From assembly GCA_022036555.1 (NCBI GenBank), contig CM039141.1, positions 214,400-278,399 of the forward strand: 64,000 bases of DNA, given 5' to 3'. The position numbers and the translations under genes were made by a program. Under the pieces are notes generated by a model that saw nothing but the letters and a program-made list of their open reading frames with translations, was not told the origin of the DNA and ran no database searches. Source of the DNA: Microstegium vimineum (Eukaryota; Streptophyta; Magnoliopsida; Poales; Poaceae). This document shows positions 45,093 to 57,482 of the stretch, one piece after another (position 1 is the first letter of the stretch; every line of letters begins with the position of its first letter).

Positions 45093-46464
45093 CACTACAG
45101 GGAAACAACAGCTTTGCCGAGTGCCAAATATCGAGCACTCGACAAAGAGCTCTTTGCCGAGTGTAGGTCAACGTGGCACTCGACAAAAAATTACACTGGG
45201 CAAATCAGCCTTTGCCGAGTGTCTGACACTCGGCACAGATCAGCACTCGGCATATCCGCCTCTTTGTCAAGTGTCTAACACTCGGCAAAGAAGGTCGGGC
45301 CTAACGACATCCATGGTCGTCCCCTTTGTCGAGTGCCCACCGTTTGGCACTCGGCAAAGTTCTTTGCCGAGTGCCAGGGCTGGAATAGGGCAAAACATTT
45401 TATTTTTTTTATTTTGACAACTAATTTTTTTTGTAGCTTTCACATATCACCATGGTCAACATGTTACAATTTTTTAAAACTTTTTGTTATATTTTTTGCA
45501 TTTATTTTATTTTCTTCATTTTTCCCGAAAGACATAAGTTTGAACTGCGGGTACATCGAATAATTGATTCCAATGATTCAAAAAATATTATTCTTGTTCT
45601 TGAGTGCATGTTTAGGCCAAATCCATAAACTGACTCGAAGTTTCGATCAACGTGTTCTCGGGGCAACGCCTCCAAATTACGTCCGTGCGGTTTTTTAATT
45701 CTAAAAAATACAAATGAATTCCGAAAATCACAAAACTTAGCGAGATGTCGTTACATCATATGGGTCTGCCGTGGAAATTTTTTGAGAAAGTTTATGAAAG
45801 GATGTGCATATTTATGTATTTTGCTAGCAAAGTTTATCTCACAAACGGTTATTATATATTGTTAGAAACCAGCTTCTTCATATGCTTTCACTTTCACCCG
45901 TAGAAAGATACATATAAGCTGATAGTAGCTAGTGCTCTCTAGCCTGACAATTAGCTTTGCATAGGAGCTTTAATTTATTTTGCGCCGCAGTAATAGAAGT
46001 AGAGACGGATGCATATGTTTTGAGCAGCCTGCACGGCTGACTTGAAATCTGAATGTGCATAACAAATAGTCATTTTACTTAATTTGTAGCATATTAATGG
46101 TGTTATAATAATTGTTCAAATTATTATAATATTCAGTTAGGCCTGTCAGTCATGATGGTTGGCTAATATATAAAGCTTGGCTTCCATGGCCTCCCTGTCT
46201 CTGCAGATGATGGGAGCAGAGGAGGAGGAGCAAGAGGCTGCTGCGGGGTGTGAGGAGGACAACAACGACGAGTGCCTCCAGAGGCAGCTGCTCTGCGACG
46301 CGCACCTCGATTACATCTACACGCAGTACGTGCATTTCGCTTTGCCGGTTTGTATGATTTGGTGATTTAGTTTAGGTTGGGCAGAGAGTATGCATGCTGG
46401 AAAGTTGATATATAGATGATGAGGCTGGAATCACATCTAGTAGTTCTATAACTCATCCATCTTG

Positions 46465-46526
<62 letters not shown>

Positions 46527-47054
46527 TTAGTTGTTTTTATGAATCTGCTTGTATCGCACATCTCTCTCTATGTGTGTGTGCGCGCGTCTAATACTAATAT
46601 ACATGGTTGCTAGCTAGAGCTATTTTCTCTAAGTTGATATATATATATATATAAATGCATTGTTGCTTATATGGAAAAGCAAAAAAAAAATTCAGAATTT
46701 TTTTTTAAAAAAATTAATTTCTTTGTCGAGTGCAGGACATGTGGCATTCGGCAAAGAATTTTACTAAAATAAAACAATTTCTTTGCCGGGTGCAGGCCAG
46801 GTGGCACTCGGCAAAGAATTTTCCAAAAAAAATATTTAATTTCTTTGCCGAGTGCCTGTCACGTCAGCACTCGGCAAAGAAACCGTCAACTTGACGGTCG
46901 CCGTTTTCTTTGCCGAGTGCTGACCTGACACTCGACAAAACCTTTGTCGACGGATTCTTTGCCGAGTGCCACACTCGGCAAAGCCTTTACCGAGTGGGAA
47001 AGAGCCTTTGCCGAGTGTTGCCGGCACTCGGCAAAGCAGCTGTATCCTGTAGTG
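45093..47054. mobile_element. CACTA element (1.96 kb) carrying a phytosulfokine exon
   Basis: The left end CACTACAGGGAAACAACAGC and the right end (inverted) CACTACAGGATACAGCTGC both run into arrays of TTTGCCGAGTGCC/GGCACTCGGCAAA (45113-45380 and 46720-47040). The flanks are CCC and CCG, a near match to the expected 3-bp target duplication. The interior includes CACTA-type spacer (45400-45840), an unrelated AT-rich segment, the phytosulfokine exon and (AT)n at 46469-46523. No transposase. Confidence 0.8.
46207..46365 (+). pseudogene. PSK: Phytosulfokine precursor, C-terminal exon fragment
   Basis: After an acceptor (CTCTGCAG) a frame of 52 residues reads MMGAEEEEQEAAAGCEED and NNDECLQRQLLCDAHLDYIYTQ, then 12 more residues and a stop. 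The DYIYTQ motif with its upstream acidic, Cys-containing segment (C..E......C) is the signature of phytosulfokine precursors, which give a secreted, tyrosine-sulfated pentapeptide that promotes cell growth through PSKR receptors. The pentapeptide codons at 46312-46326 are intact. No signal-peptide exon was found upstream in the CACTA element. Without one it could not be secreted, so I call it a captured fragment; a distal exon 1 cannot be excluded. Confidence 0.75.
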
Positions 47055-47456
47055 CCGTACTATACTTCACAAACTTCATCTTTTCTTTTTAGCAGAACCA
47101 GTGGACGATCTGTTTCTATTTGGCTAGCAAATTTGGAAGGCAAACTAAAAAGTTGGAGTAGAACAGTTTCAACTAGACCCATAAAATTAGGGAAGCGTGT
47201 TTATTTTCACAAACACATTATTTTGTCTTAGTCTTAGGATAAATTCAGATCAGCTGTACTTTCTTCATTGCTCTTCTCTACCAGCTCTCCGCTAAAAGTT
47301 AAGTATGTTTGACTTTAAAAAATTAAGAATTAGGAATTAAAAAGAGATAGAGAGGACCGTCTGGTTATCTAATCGAGTTGTTCTGGACGACCTTGTTTGG
47401 TTATCTAATCTGCTACTAGTTGGCCTAGATGACTGGCAACAAGGGACATACATTCA

Positions 47457-47567
47457 CCCTATTTGCTTGGCTTATCAGCCATCAAAACAGTGTTTTTGTC
47501 TCATAAGAAAATAACCAAAAACAACACCAATCAGCTTATCAACCACTAAAATGATCAAATGAACAGT
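47457..47567. mobile_element. 110-bp MITE family, copy 2
   Basis: CTATTTGCTTGGCTTATCAG ... GATCAAATGAACAG inverted ends with a CAGTGTTTTTGTCTCA core. More diverged than copy 1. Confidence 0.7.
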
Positions 47568-47635
47568 CCGATTGCATGCAGTCCCTACCTCAAAATTCTT
47601 CCATTCATCCATCCGATGGTTGGCTCTAGCTATCG

Positions 47636-47743
47636 CTGTTCGTTTGATCGTTTCGGTGGCTGATATGACGGCTGATGCTGTTTTTGGTTGTTTTGTTGCA
47701 AGAGAAAAACACTGTTTCGGTGGCTGATAAACCAAGTGAACAT
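47636..47743. mobile_element. 110-bp MITE family, copy 3 (opposite orientation)
   Basis: GCTGTTCGTTTGATCG ... ACCAAGTGAACATG ends with a GAGAAAAACACTGTTTCGG core, about 70 bases after copy 2. Confidence 0.7.
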
Positions 47744-48466
47744 GGTAATATGCATCCATCCTGTCACGGTTAACAGCAGCAGTCTTATTCAAATCAAAAT
47801 GATAAGAAGATATGGTATTTCATGTTTGACCAAATTTTATTCAAATCAAAATGGTAGGAAGATATGATGTTTCATGTTTAACCAAGTTTATACGGAAAAT
47901 ACTAACAATTATGATAAAAATAAGTGTCAGTAAATTAAGCAGTACCACTAGCGTTGCATTCGATGAAGATGCTACCGGTACATATATGGTAGGACCAACA
48001 CTGATTCCGATCGATCATAAATTCCTAATGCATAATGCCGCTGTCTGCTTGGTGGCTGCTGGTCCGTCTTACATTTTGAGAACATGAGCATCGGCGAGGA
48101 GACATAAATAAATATTCCTATCCGGCAGCATAGATGCCGATGCCTCACTCACTCTTGTTAGTTGCTCGTATGTATCAGAGATGTGCACCATGTTATCTCG
48201 GTTTGGTCGCCTCTGGTAGGCGAATGAATAAATAAAAGAGATAAGCTTGCTTAATTACTAGCGTTCGATCGACAAGGATATGATGGAAATGGAAATGGAA
48301 TAATTGATATGGATTATGCTATGCGCCATCAATTTAACGCCTGCTGCAAATCTCTCTTGTCATAATATAATAACCTTTCTAGGTCTAGGATCTAGCGGAG
48401 TATAGTAGCTTTTGGGATGAACAAGATAATCCGAGGGGAGAAAGAGAGAAATGTAGGTTACTGGCC

Positions 48467-48525
48467 AGGCGTAGTGTACGAGCTCCCGGCCATCTGAAGG
48501 CGTAGTGTACGAGCTCCCGGCCATC
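48467..48525 (+). repeat. 28-bp direct repeat
   Basis: AGGCGTAGTGTACGAGCTCC plus CGGCCATC occurs at 48467-48494 and 48498-48525 without change. Confidence 0.95.
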
Positions 48526-48935
48526 GCTGGTTTAATTCGGTAGTGTAGATTTGCGCACGGGCAGCGATGGTCGGAGAAGGTGAAGCAGTGAAGTCCGGCG
48601 ATAGTGACGGTGGTGGCGGAGCTTTTCGTCAATGGCTGTGCACCCTTTGTAGATCGGTCTAAGGTTTGTCGGTGGGGAAACTGGCTCGACGCCGAACCTC
48701 GTACCGCGAGCCGTTGGCCCCCACCTCTATTTTATAGCGATGTATGCCATGGGTCCTCCAGCCAGAGATGGGCTAGGCGCCCCCAATCAAGGCGCGGATC
48801 AAAGGCCGGGCTTATTGGTCAAGAGATCAATCCAACATCTCTAAATAATAATCCACATTAACCGTGTAGGCATGGGTTTTTTTTTCACGAAGAAAGTTTT
48901 ATTAAAGTCATGAATGTGAGTTGATACAAAGATCT

Positions 48936-50585
48936 TGAAGAATCATGGACCCTTGTGTTTAGGCGATTAACGACAATGCTAGGTCACTATGACTAACGTG
49001 TGTTTTGCAGAGGCAAAGTCATTTGTGTTAGGTCATTAGTGATACAATTTGAATGGGCTTAATGGATATTCCTGCCCCCAAGATGGAAATCTTTTCAGTT
49101 GCAAAGGATGATGATACAAGTTGAAGACTAGGCTAGTTTTTAGTGCCATAAGGTTGAGAAGGGCACTAAGTATAGCTAGGGCTTTGTTTTTCCCTTTGAC
49201 CGTACTATTAAAGGGGGTATGAGATTAGTAGCTTGACCTAGGAGAGTTTAGGAAAGTGGGTATATGTACACTTGTCACAACTAATCCTAGAGACCTTACT
49301 TTCAACCCTTTGTTAACCCTAAAAATGGTAGGAGCAAAACCCCTAGAAAAGACTTAGAGAAAACAGTTGAAACAGGGGGAGAAAGAGGCTCCGGACCAGT
49401 CTGCCAAGTAGGCGTCGGACCAAGGAGAGTGGTCCGACGGTCCCTGACTTAGGCAAAAGTCCAGCTCGAGAAGCTCCGGACCACCTGTCTGGAGAGCGTC
49501 GGACCATAGGAGAGTGGTCCGATGGCTCTTGTCAGAGAGAGAGAGAGAGCCTGCGAGAAGGCTCCGGACTAGTCCGACGGTGAGTCCGATGACTAGTCCG
49601 ACGCTTCAAGTCAGCAGGTCGTTTCCATGAAGAGAGCTCCCTGGCTCCGGACCAGGGCTCCGGACCAAGGAGAGTGGTCCGGTGGTTCGAAGGAGAGAAA
49701 ATGTTTTCACTCAGTGAGCACCCTGGCTCCGGACCAGTGCGTCGGACTAGGGCGTCAGACTAAGGCAAGTGGTCCGACGGTGCCTGAGTTTGAATTACGA
49801 GTGAGCTCCGGACCAGTGTGCTTGGTCCGGTGGTGAGAAAAAGCAAAAAACGGCTAGTTTTGGAGGTGGGGACTATTTATAGTTGCCCCCTTCATCCTTA
49901 GGAGCTCTCTTGGCCATTGTTTCAGTTGGTTACACCTTGAGAGAATCCTTGGAGAGCCAAGTGTCTAGTGAGGGAGAGATTTGAGAGAGTTCATCTTGTT
50001 CTTCCCTCCTAGAGTGATTAGGAGTGACTTGTGTGCATCCATCCACCTTCCTAGCCTTGAGTTGGTCAAGTGAAGGTTTTGTGCTTGTTACTCTTGGTGT
50101 TCGACAACACCTAGACGGTTTGGTGGTGTTCGGAGGAAGTGATCGCCGGAAGATTGTCGGCGGCTCTTTTCCAAGCTTCTGTGATCGGTTGTGGGCGATT
50201 CACCGAGCCGGAGTGGCGAAGAATCAGCCCGTAGAGAGCACTCTACCCTTGCGTGGGTAGAGGGAGCGATACCTTGCGAGGTGCTCCAACGAGGACTAGG
50301 GGGTGTGTCGACACTTCGATACCTCGGGAAAACATCGTTGCGTCACTAAGAATCTCTTTCCCTAGCTCTTTACTTTATTGCATTTACTTTGAGCTGTGTT
50401 CTTATCTTTCCTACTAGAATTGTTTAGGTTGTTCTTAAATTCCATGAACTGCTACCACTTTCTAGCTAGGACACACAGACGGTAGGTACTAGGGGGTGAT
50501 TGGCATTTGATAGGTTTTCATATTTACTTTAGAAATTTAAAACAAACCCAATTCATCCCCCTTTTGGGGCATCTCGATCCTTTCA
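48936..50585 (-). mobile_element. Solo LTR, copy B (1650 bp, inverted relative to copy A)
   Basis: Reads on the minus strand from TGAAAGGATCGAGATGCCC to GATTCTTCA, with perfect 5-bp target duplication GATCT (48931-48935 and 50586-50590). It matches copy A end to end with scattered changes, including the array of TCCGGAC/GTCCGAC motifs (49390-49830) and the TATAAATAG box (49873-49881, minus). Confidence 0.9.
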
Positions 50586-50590
50586 GATCT

Positions 50591-51359
50591 TAAAACACTT
50601 TCATTTTTTTATAAGACTATATTTTTCAGATAAGGGAACAAAGTTACAAGGTTGTATTTAAAAGATCAAGCACACTAAAAAAACTCAATTGAGAACTAGA
50701 CTGTCATCCAAATGCTCGGCCCCCACAAAATAAGGCTTTAGTTGTAACTTGTAACGGACTACACCAGGATAGGGATGAGAGACCAAGCAGTCAGCGTGTG
50801 TGCGTATTGGCAGAAGAGAGGAGAACTTGTTCCCGGAGATGAAGAGGTCCAACTAAGTATTCCGGCCGGGGTAAATACCTAGCTAGCTACTTGCACTTGG
50901 ACGACATAATTAAGTAGCTGATCAGGTTGTATGATGGCGGCAGTAGTAATATAAGAAAGAGAAAGAAAAAGACGCTTTATAGTTTATACAAGTTGTCTGG
51001 TTGAAGAATTCAGTCAGATGCGCTAGTAGTTGGAAAAGGAAACATTTGTGGCTTCTAGTGATGAAATGGATTGAACATGCAAGAGGCAACACCAAGGATG
51101 GATTCATGGATGCCATCGTGAGAGGGAGAGAGAGAGAGTCATCCAAATTAAAGCCCATCCTATAGAATATATTTTAACGGATTGTGGTATGTGGAGTGGA
51201 CGTTTGCTTTTAACACAAATCAATCATATAGAATATATTTTATAATATGTTCATTTGGTTTCATAAATATTTTTGATCAAACATAAAAAAAATTAACTTA
51301 AAATAACTCTAAAAATTTATTTGTTCAGAGACAAAAAAAGGTATTTGTACGTTATTGTT
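50591..51359. other. Intergenic before the assembly gap
   Basis: AT-rich; no gene or repeat identified. Confidence 0.3.
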
Positions 51360-51459
51360 NNNNNNNNNNNNNNNNNNNNNNNNNNNNNNNNNNNNNNNNN
51401 NNNNNNNNNNNNNNNNNNNNNNNNNNNNNNNNNNNNNNNNNNNNNNNNNNNNNNNNNNN
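51360..51459. other. Assembly gap (100 N)
   Basis: Exactly 100 consecutive N, the conventional size for a gap of unknown length. Confidence 0.99.
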
Positions 51460-52269
51460 TTTTGTTTTTCTATTTGATCTGATCATGAAAAGGCCAAGTT
51501 GTTGTTGTTGTTGTTAAATTGAATTAGCAAAAGCAGAGCAGACATGTCATGAGGCAACTCACTCATATTGACTATTAACCTTTTGCAGGCAAATCCAGGC
51601 ATGCAGAGAGGCATATACCTTACCTTGCTTGCACGGTAAGGTATAATATACTATACTTGTAATAAGTACTAATCTCTCTCTCTCTCTCTCTCTTCTAAAT
51701 TATGAACTGTTTTGGCTCTTTTTTCATCCAATTTCTTTACGTATCTAAATATATTATATCTAGATATCTAGATGTGTATTATTTCTATTTTATATTGTTG
51801 TTTAATAACTACTAGCACGCATTAGATGGAACATGTGACTAGTTTTATTAAATACATTGTTTTCTTGAACTACTCTTAGTTTATTTTCTCTCACTAAATA
51901 ATATTTAATCAATTTATTCTCTATCACATAATTACTAATTAATTCAGTCTGCTTGTTCACCGACGGAACATGCCCAAATTTGCTGCTGTTGATTACTACA
52001 TCTTCCTCCCTCTACTAGATCTTCCTCCCTCCCTCCAATTGAGATGGATTGATGGATGCATGGTGTGGTCAAAGTTTGAGATAGGTCAATGGTTGGACAA
52101 ATATAGTGATGTCGCACCGTCCATGTGGCGTGATATCGGATTTAGAATCAAATTAAACTAATAATACTCTTATAATAATAATAATAACTTAGAAGCAACA
52201 GTAAGTAATAAAATAATAATAATAATATGTAAGATATGTAGAATGAAATAAATATTAAGAAGGAACATA
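51460..52269. other. Intergenic after the gap
   Basis: (GTT)n at about 51500-51515, an inverted repeat ATACCTTACC...GGTAAGGTAT at 51611-51642, (TC)n at 51673-51692 and AATAAT-rich DNA at 52150-52230. No gene. Confidence 0.4.
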
Positions 52270-52398
52270 ATCGGCGTGTTCGTTTGGCAGAATTATGTAC
52301 TATTTTAACAGGATTATGCACTGCTGACTGATTTCTTGTGAGAGAAAAATACTGTTCTGGCTGGATTTAAGCCGTCTGAAAAGCCAAGCGAACATGCG
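52270..52398. mobile_element. 110-bp MITE family, longer copy 4
   Basis: GCGTGTTCGTTTGGCAG ... AAAGCCAAGCGAACATGC inverted ends with core GTGAGAGAAAAATACTGTT. Confidence 0.7.
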
Positions 52399-52748
52399 GA
52401 ATAATGATACTGTTTTATTATTGAAGTAAAATAATAGTGGGTTGCAGTACAAGCCGAATGATAACAATAAAGCAACCGACGGCGCCATGGATGCTACTGG
52501 GCTGGGGGGTGGCCCCACAGTGTGGCCCATGTACAATACTTACAATTACAATACTACGTAGGTATACGGTACGGGATACACGCGACGACGACGAATCAAT
52601 GACGGCGACCAAGACGACAGCGAAAGGAAAATACCAATATACGACGACGACGACTCGGGCGATGATACTGATGGATGGATGGATGAATTACTAATATGGA
52701 TCTGATCCAATCCCAATCCCAATCCCAATCGATGGGATGGAATCAGAC

Positions 52749-53288
52749 TCAGAGGGCGAGGAGGAGTCCCGGCAGCGAGTTGGTGGCGCTGTCGGGGCGG
52801 CGGCTCTGCCAGACGCACTTTGCGGCGGCGAGGCGAGTGACGGTGAGGTCGGTGTTGAAGTACTCGCGGAGCTGGGTGATCACCCCATCGGCGCCCACGG
52901 TCCAGGCGTGCACCCAGTAGCAACCCCTCTCGTTTCCCTCGGCGATGACCGTGCTGGTGGAGGCGCCGCCGAGCGCGTCGACGGAGCGCGGGACGAAGCG
53001 GAAGCCGCTGCCGCTGTTGCTGCCGGTGAGGAGGCGCATCATGTGCTGGTGCTTGGGCGGGCCATGGAACCACCACTCGAGGTCGGGGGCCAGCAGCGAC
53101 TGCACGGCGGCGTGGTCCCGGGCGTGGAGCGCCTCGTACAGGCGGAGGACCAGGAACTTGTTGCGCTGCTCGGGGGTCTCCGGGACCACCGGCGGCGGGT
53201 CGATGCCTATGATCTCGTTGTCGCCCTCTCCGGCGCCGCGCACAGGTCCAGCTTTCTCCAGCTTAGAAGTAGACGACGCCGCCGCCAG
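52749..53288 (-). CDS. WUN1-like (wound-induced protein 1, SnoaL/NTF2-like), no ATG start
   Basis: The conserved domain reads RLYEALHARDHAAVQSLLAP, DLEWWFHGPPKHQHMMRLLT, WVHAWTVGADGVITQLREYF and CVWQSRRPDSATNSLPGLLL, a close match in kind to plant wound-induced protein 1, a small NTF2-like fold protein of unknown biochemical role. The frame is open from 53543 to the stop at 52749, but there is no ATG in any frame between the TATA box (53446-53453) and 53066, and the first in-frame Met lies inside the domain. I set the start at the CTG at 53288 (GAGCTGGCG, purine at -3 and G at +4), giving 179 residues. That start is a guess; a lost start codon or an unseen upstream exon is equally possible. 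Confidence 0.75.
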   Translation of the reverse strand: MAAASSTSKLEKAGPVRGAGEGDNEIIGIDPPPVVPETPEQRNKFLVLRLYEALHARDHAAVQSLLAPDLEWWFHGPPKHQHMMRLLTGSNSGSGFRFVPRSVDALGGASTSTVIAEGNERGCYWVHAWTVGADGVITQLREYFNTDLTVTRLAAAKCVWQSRRPDSATNSLPGLLLAL

Positions 53289-53445
53289 CTCCTTGGCCTT
53301 GGTTTGGTGGGTCGCCTCGCCTCGCGTCCGATGGATTCGGATTCGAATTCGATCTCCTCTCCCTCTTCTCGATCTCGATAGATAGAGAAAATTAATTAAG
53401 AAGATGGGTGGGAAGCGAGGCCAACCCAGGAGGGGCCTCGCCTGC

Positions 53446-53453
53446 CTTTTATA
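53446..53453 (-). promoter_or_regulatory. TATA box of the WUN1-like gene
   Basis: TATAAAAG on the minus strand in a GC-rich context, about 160 bases upstream of the candidate CTG start. Transcription would be expected to begin near 53415-53425. Confidence 0.6.
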
Positions 53454-53543
53454 GAAGAAGAGAAGGAAGCAAGCGCAACGCGGTGTGTGACACGGACACG
53501 GACACGCTTCCGACTCCGCTCGTACACGGCACACGGCACACAC

Positions 53544-55953
53544 TAGCTAGCTAGTAGTACACCACTTCACACACGCCTCATCCACACCATATTGTCAATG
53601 CAAACTGCTTGGTACTGTACTGTACTGTACATACAAATCAATACCTTTTTTTTTTCGACTTACAAATCAATACTTTGTCAACTTCTCTTCAACCAAACCC
53701 AAGGAATCTACCAAAAAAGCAAATACTTTGTCGACCTCTTCAAGAAACCGGCCAGCCAGAGTTTCCTTTCTACTTTATGTTTTTCCATGATTCAGTATCA
53801 TATCAGGGCCAGACGATTCAATATCACTCTCAACAATAGCTAGGACCCGGCCGACATATCAAGCAATAATCAACAATGATCGACCTCCTCGGCTATCACC
53901 GCCGGTTTCTGCAACTGACAGCGATATGATATGATGGGCCTATTCCTTGACCTCACTGCCAGATCTGGCCTCTACCTAACATTGATACCATTCGATCGGG
54001 TCATTTTTAGTTGTGTGGCCTCAACCGGCAAATGGCCTTCATTATTTTTTCTGTTTTTTTTTTTGTATACTTTATTTATTATTACTACTTTTTACTAGAG
54101 GGTATCATCTAATATTTTATATCTAGTACGGTGTCATTATATAATGCATCACATATAGCTCACCGCTATCACACATATCTCACATAAATCGATAAAGAAT
54201 ACTCATAATAATTAGAAAATCATGCATAATATAGATAGAGATGAAGTCATTCCAAACCAAAGTCTATACAATCACAATTACAAATAATGATAGTCTCAAT
54301 ACTATAAGCAAATATGAGCACGCCCACTAGCTACTACATGTTACGTTGCATGAGATATTCATGTAGCGAATATTTCCAATTGTGTAATTGAACACATCAT
54401 TTAAATGAACCAGTGCACTCTCTTTTGCTTCGCAACGCCAAGTACACAGGCTACAATAGATGGAACATATTGGTCTAATTTCTACATCATGATGGGTTAG
54501 GTTCCAAAGCAAAATTAAATACAAACGACTCCGGCATCCATGTGTAGTGAGCGTTGTACATGGAATGATTCATGGGTTAGACATATAGTGATCTATCGAT
54601 AACTTGATATCTTTTGATGATGAGTTGATGACCTTACTGATGTGCTAGTTGTGTTGGTCTATTGTTAACTTTGTGAGAAATTGACGCATGGACCCCCGAA
54701 TCCTATGGGTATTGATTCTCGTCGTGTGGTGATGGGGAAGGAATGATCATTGATGATGTTTCACGGGGACTGGGGAAGAAATGATCTCCAATGACGTTCG
54801 CTGGGATGGGGATAGGGATGGGAAATTCACAGTTGATATCTCTAGGTTAGATATATCTAGTGCGATGATACGTTGCCTTCCTTCGCTTCTTGCTCGAGTT
54901 CTTTGGTGTTTTGAGTGCCTTGGTGCCCAAGTGCTTCGAGTCTTCTACATGGGTGCTCTGACTCTGCTAAATTCAAAAAAAAAATAATGGAGGGTCGTAA
55001 TGTAACCATGGAGTTGAGTAGCCTGTAATAGTGAAAATGTGAGGGACTCATATGCCAATCTCGTATTGTTTCGAGAGATAGTGATTCCCAAGTGGTTTGA
55101 TGGTTGTCCTTCATGAGGTGCATCGAACGGTTTTATGGTGAGTTATCTGTCGGCCCATATGAGGCTCGTCGAGCGGTCCTCTGTCCTGCATAGAATCAAC
55201 AATTGCCCTTTGGAGTGTCTATCGAGCGGTCATCATTCTCAGATTAGATCGATCGAGTGGTACCTAGCCAAACTCTTAGGGTTCATATCCAAAGAGAGAG
55301 TCACCATAGATCTTGAAGTGTTACGCCTCTTGGATCAGAAAGTCTACGTCGATTAGATAAAAAATATTTTGCTAAGGACCCTGGTCAGCCAATCTAACCC
55401 TAAAGATATGAGAGAGAGATGCGTACAATGATGAGCGAGCTCCTATTACATATTGCTCAAGAAGATTTCACTGTGCGAAGAGCTCAAAGCTTTAGGGTCT
55501 TTTTGATTCTAAGGCAGGCAACCTTGTCTGGCATAAGCACTCATCTCATACATCCAATTTTAAAATTGATGTCTGCAAAGCTAACCAAATAAGCCCTGGT
55601 TTGGAGGGAGAGCTCCAACAAATAGCTAGCGATGAATCTATAGGCATAAGAGGATCTTTAGTAAAACTTTAGGGCTGCACAGAGAAGAAGTTGCGCAAAA
55701 ATCAATGACGTTAATTGGACGTACATAGTCAAGATGAGAGATGTATGTGTATATATAGGCTATTGGATTTGATGGGATTAGAAGATCCCACAACGCTAGC
55801 GCGGCCATCCTATCATATCACGCATAATATAATGCACGTACATGGGCCACGTGTTGCAAGCAAATTAAGCTAGCATAGCATATGATGCAATTGCATTCCT
55901 TGTCCTGTGTCGTCGTCCCCTCTTCTCCAAGGCATACATGGATGGGACAGCCA
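53544..55953. other. Intergenic, no gene recognised
   Basis: A TACTGTACTGTACTGTAC patch lies at 53611-53629. 54540-55330 is less AT-rich with a repeated ATCGAGCGGTC phrase (55168, 55219) but no domain. Confidence 0.3.
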
Positions 55954-56230
55954 CTATCATCCGTCCTAAAAAAATATATAACTATGATATATGTGTTAGT
56001 AATAGAGTGATTCACGTGTAACCAGATTTTTATAAACATTATTCATATTTATAACTCTATAAATTAATTTATTATAAAAATATGTTTCGTAATTAATTAT
56101 TCATTCGAATGATATTTGTTTGATATAAAAATTATTTTATTTTTTTAATTTATAATTGATCGAAGTTGGTATAGTAAACCATGATAATAATGTTCTCGAA
56201 TTAGAGATTTTTTTTTAGAGACGGAGGTAG
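55954..56230. mobile_element. Stowaway-type MITE
   Basis: Left CTATCATCCGTCCTAAAAAA and right TTTTTTTAGAGACGGAGGTAG are inverted; TA follows the right end (56231-56232). The core is AT-rich. Confidence 0.7.
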
Positions 56231-56266
56231 TATGTAGTACGTGCTAGCTCTATGAAAAACGTGATG

Positions 56267-56270
<4 letters not shown>

Positions 56271-56347
<77 letters not shown>
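56271..56347. repeat. (AT)n microsatellite
   Basis: About 37 AT units, the longest dinucleotide tract in the window. Confidence 0.95.
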
Positions 56348-56349
<2 letters not shown>

Positions 56350-57216
56350 TAATGCAAACGAAATTAAAGCAAAGGTAAAATAGGCAAGGACGACGGAAGG
56401 AGGAGAGGTGTGGACACGATGGATGATGCATGCATGAGGAGGGGTCATGGATGTGAGATGTCACCACACAACACAAACCAACAACGAGCACACAGCACAG
56501 GTACGGTACAGCGGCAACGGCAAGGCAAGCCTCATCTGGGGGAGTGCCATCCCGGCCGGTGGATTAATTATTGATTATGGACGTCCTCGTCCCTGCTCTG
56601 CTAGCTGGACCAACAACCAAGGTCCCGTCCCGTCGTCCTTTGTTAGCTAGCTCTCCGTCGTTTTCTTTCAATTATATTCATAGATTGGACGATCATCATG
56701 TCATATATCTACAGTAGTATTTCTGAGGATCGATCGATGCAGAGAGAGAGAGAGGCCGATATGATCCGATGATCGAGAGGAGCTATACGCCTACGCGGCA
56801 ATGCCAATGCCAATGACGACATGCCCGCCCGATGCCACGGAGCGAGGCTAGCTATGCTGATAAACCGATTTACTGTATGTTTTTTGTTGAAAAGTTGATC
56901 GAGCTGAGGCCGGAGGTAAGCGAGCGACGAATAGGCTCATGCTGTAGTAGTTATGCATTGGATGGATCCGATGCATGCCTTAGCTTGCCTGCCTATGTAA
57001 TCGTCGATCGATGACTTCACGTTCCAGGAACCCAATGCAACGATCAGGATGGATATATATGATGCATGGGAGGACCCATGCATGCGCGCACACACAGCAA
57101 CAGCAAGAGGAGCAGCACGCGGCCCACGCACAGACCACAAGGCTGCTGTGCTTGTGTGCTGTTGCAATAGCGACGCCTCCGATTCTTCCAATTTGGTGTT
57201 TTATTGCCTGATTATT
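56348..57216. other. Intergenic
   Basis: Mixed sequence with GATCGATC-type palindromes and an AGAGAGAGAGAG patch at 56741. No gene. Confidence 0.3.
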
Positions 57217-57482
57217 TTCTAGTCACTTCTCACATCGAATGTTAAATATAATTTATATTATAAAATTAATTACATCGTCATGTAGTACTTCACGAGATGA
57301 ATCTATTAAACCTAATTAATTCATTATTAACATATGTTTACTGTAGCATTATATTGTCAAATCATAGACTATTTTATATCAATAGATTTGTTTCGTAAAA
57401 TAGTCTTCAACTAACAAATTAGTTTTATAAATAGTCTATATTTAATACTCCTAATTAGTGTCTAGACATCAATGTGACTGTG
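57217..57482. mobile_element. Palindromic MITE
   Basis: Ends TAGTCACTTCTCACATCGAA and TAGACATCAATGTGACTGTGA are opposed. The middle contains the grass-MITE phrases ACGAGATGAATCTATTAA, CCTAATTAATTCATTA and TTTACTGTAGCA. No coding capacity. Confidence 0.65.

Larger units (their letters stand above)
47055..48466. other. Intergenic with two small MITEs
   Basis: Apart from the MITEs listed separately, no gene or domain is seen. Short ORFs near 47851-48087 are unsupported. Confidence 0.3.

Noticed and set aside
52546..53076. Arg/His-rich ORF antiparallel or offset to the WUN1-like frame
   Set aside because: Shadow frame of the conserved domain.
56201..56491. ORFs with long YIYIYI stretches over (AT)n tracts (also near 42565, 44382 and 46367)
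   Set aside because: Microsatellite artefacts. The YIYTQ of the phytosulfokine exon is distinct because it lies in non-repetitive coding sequence.
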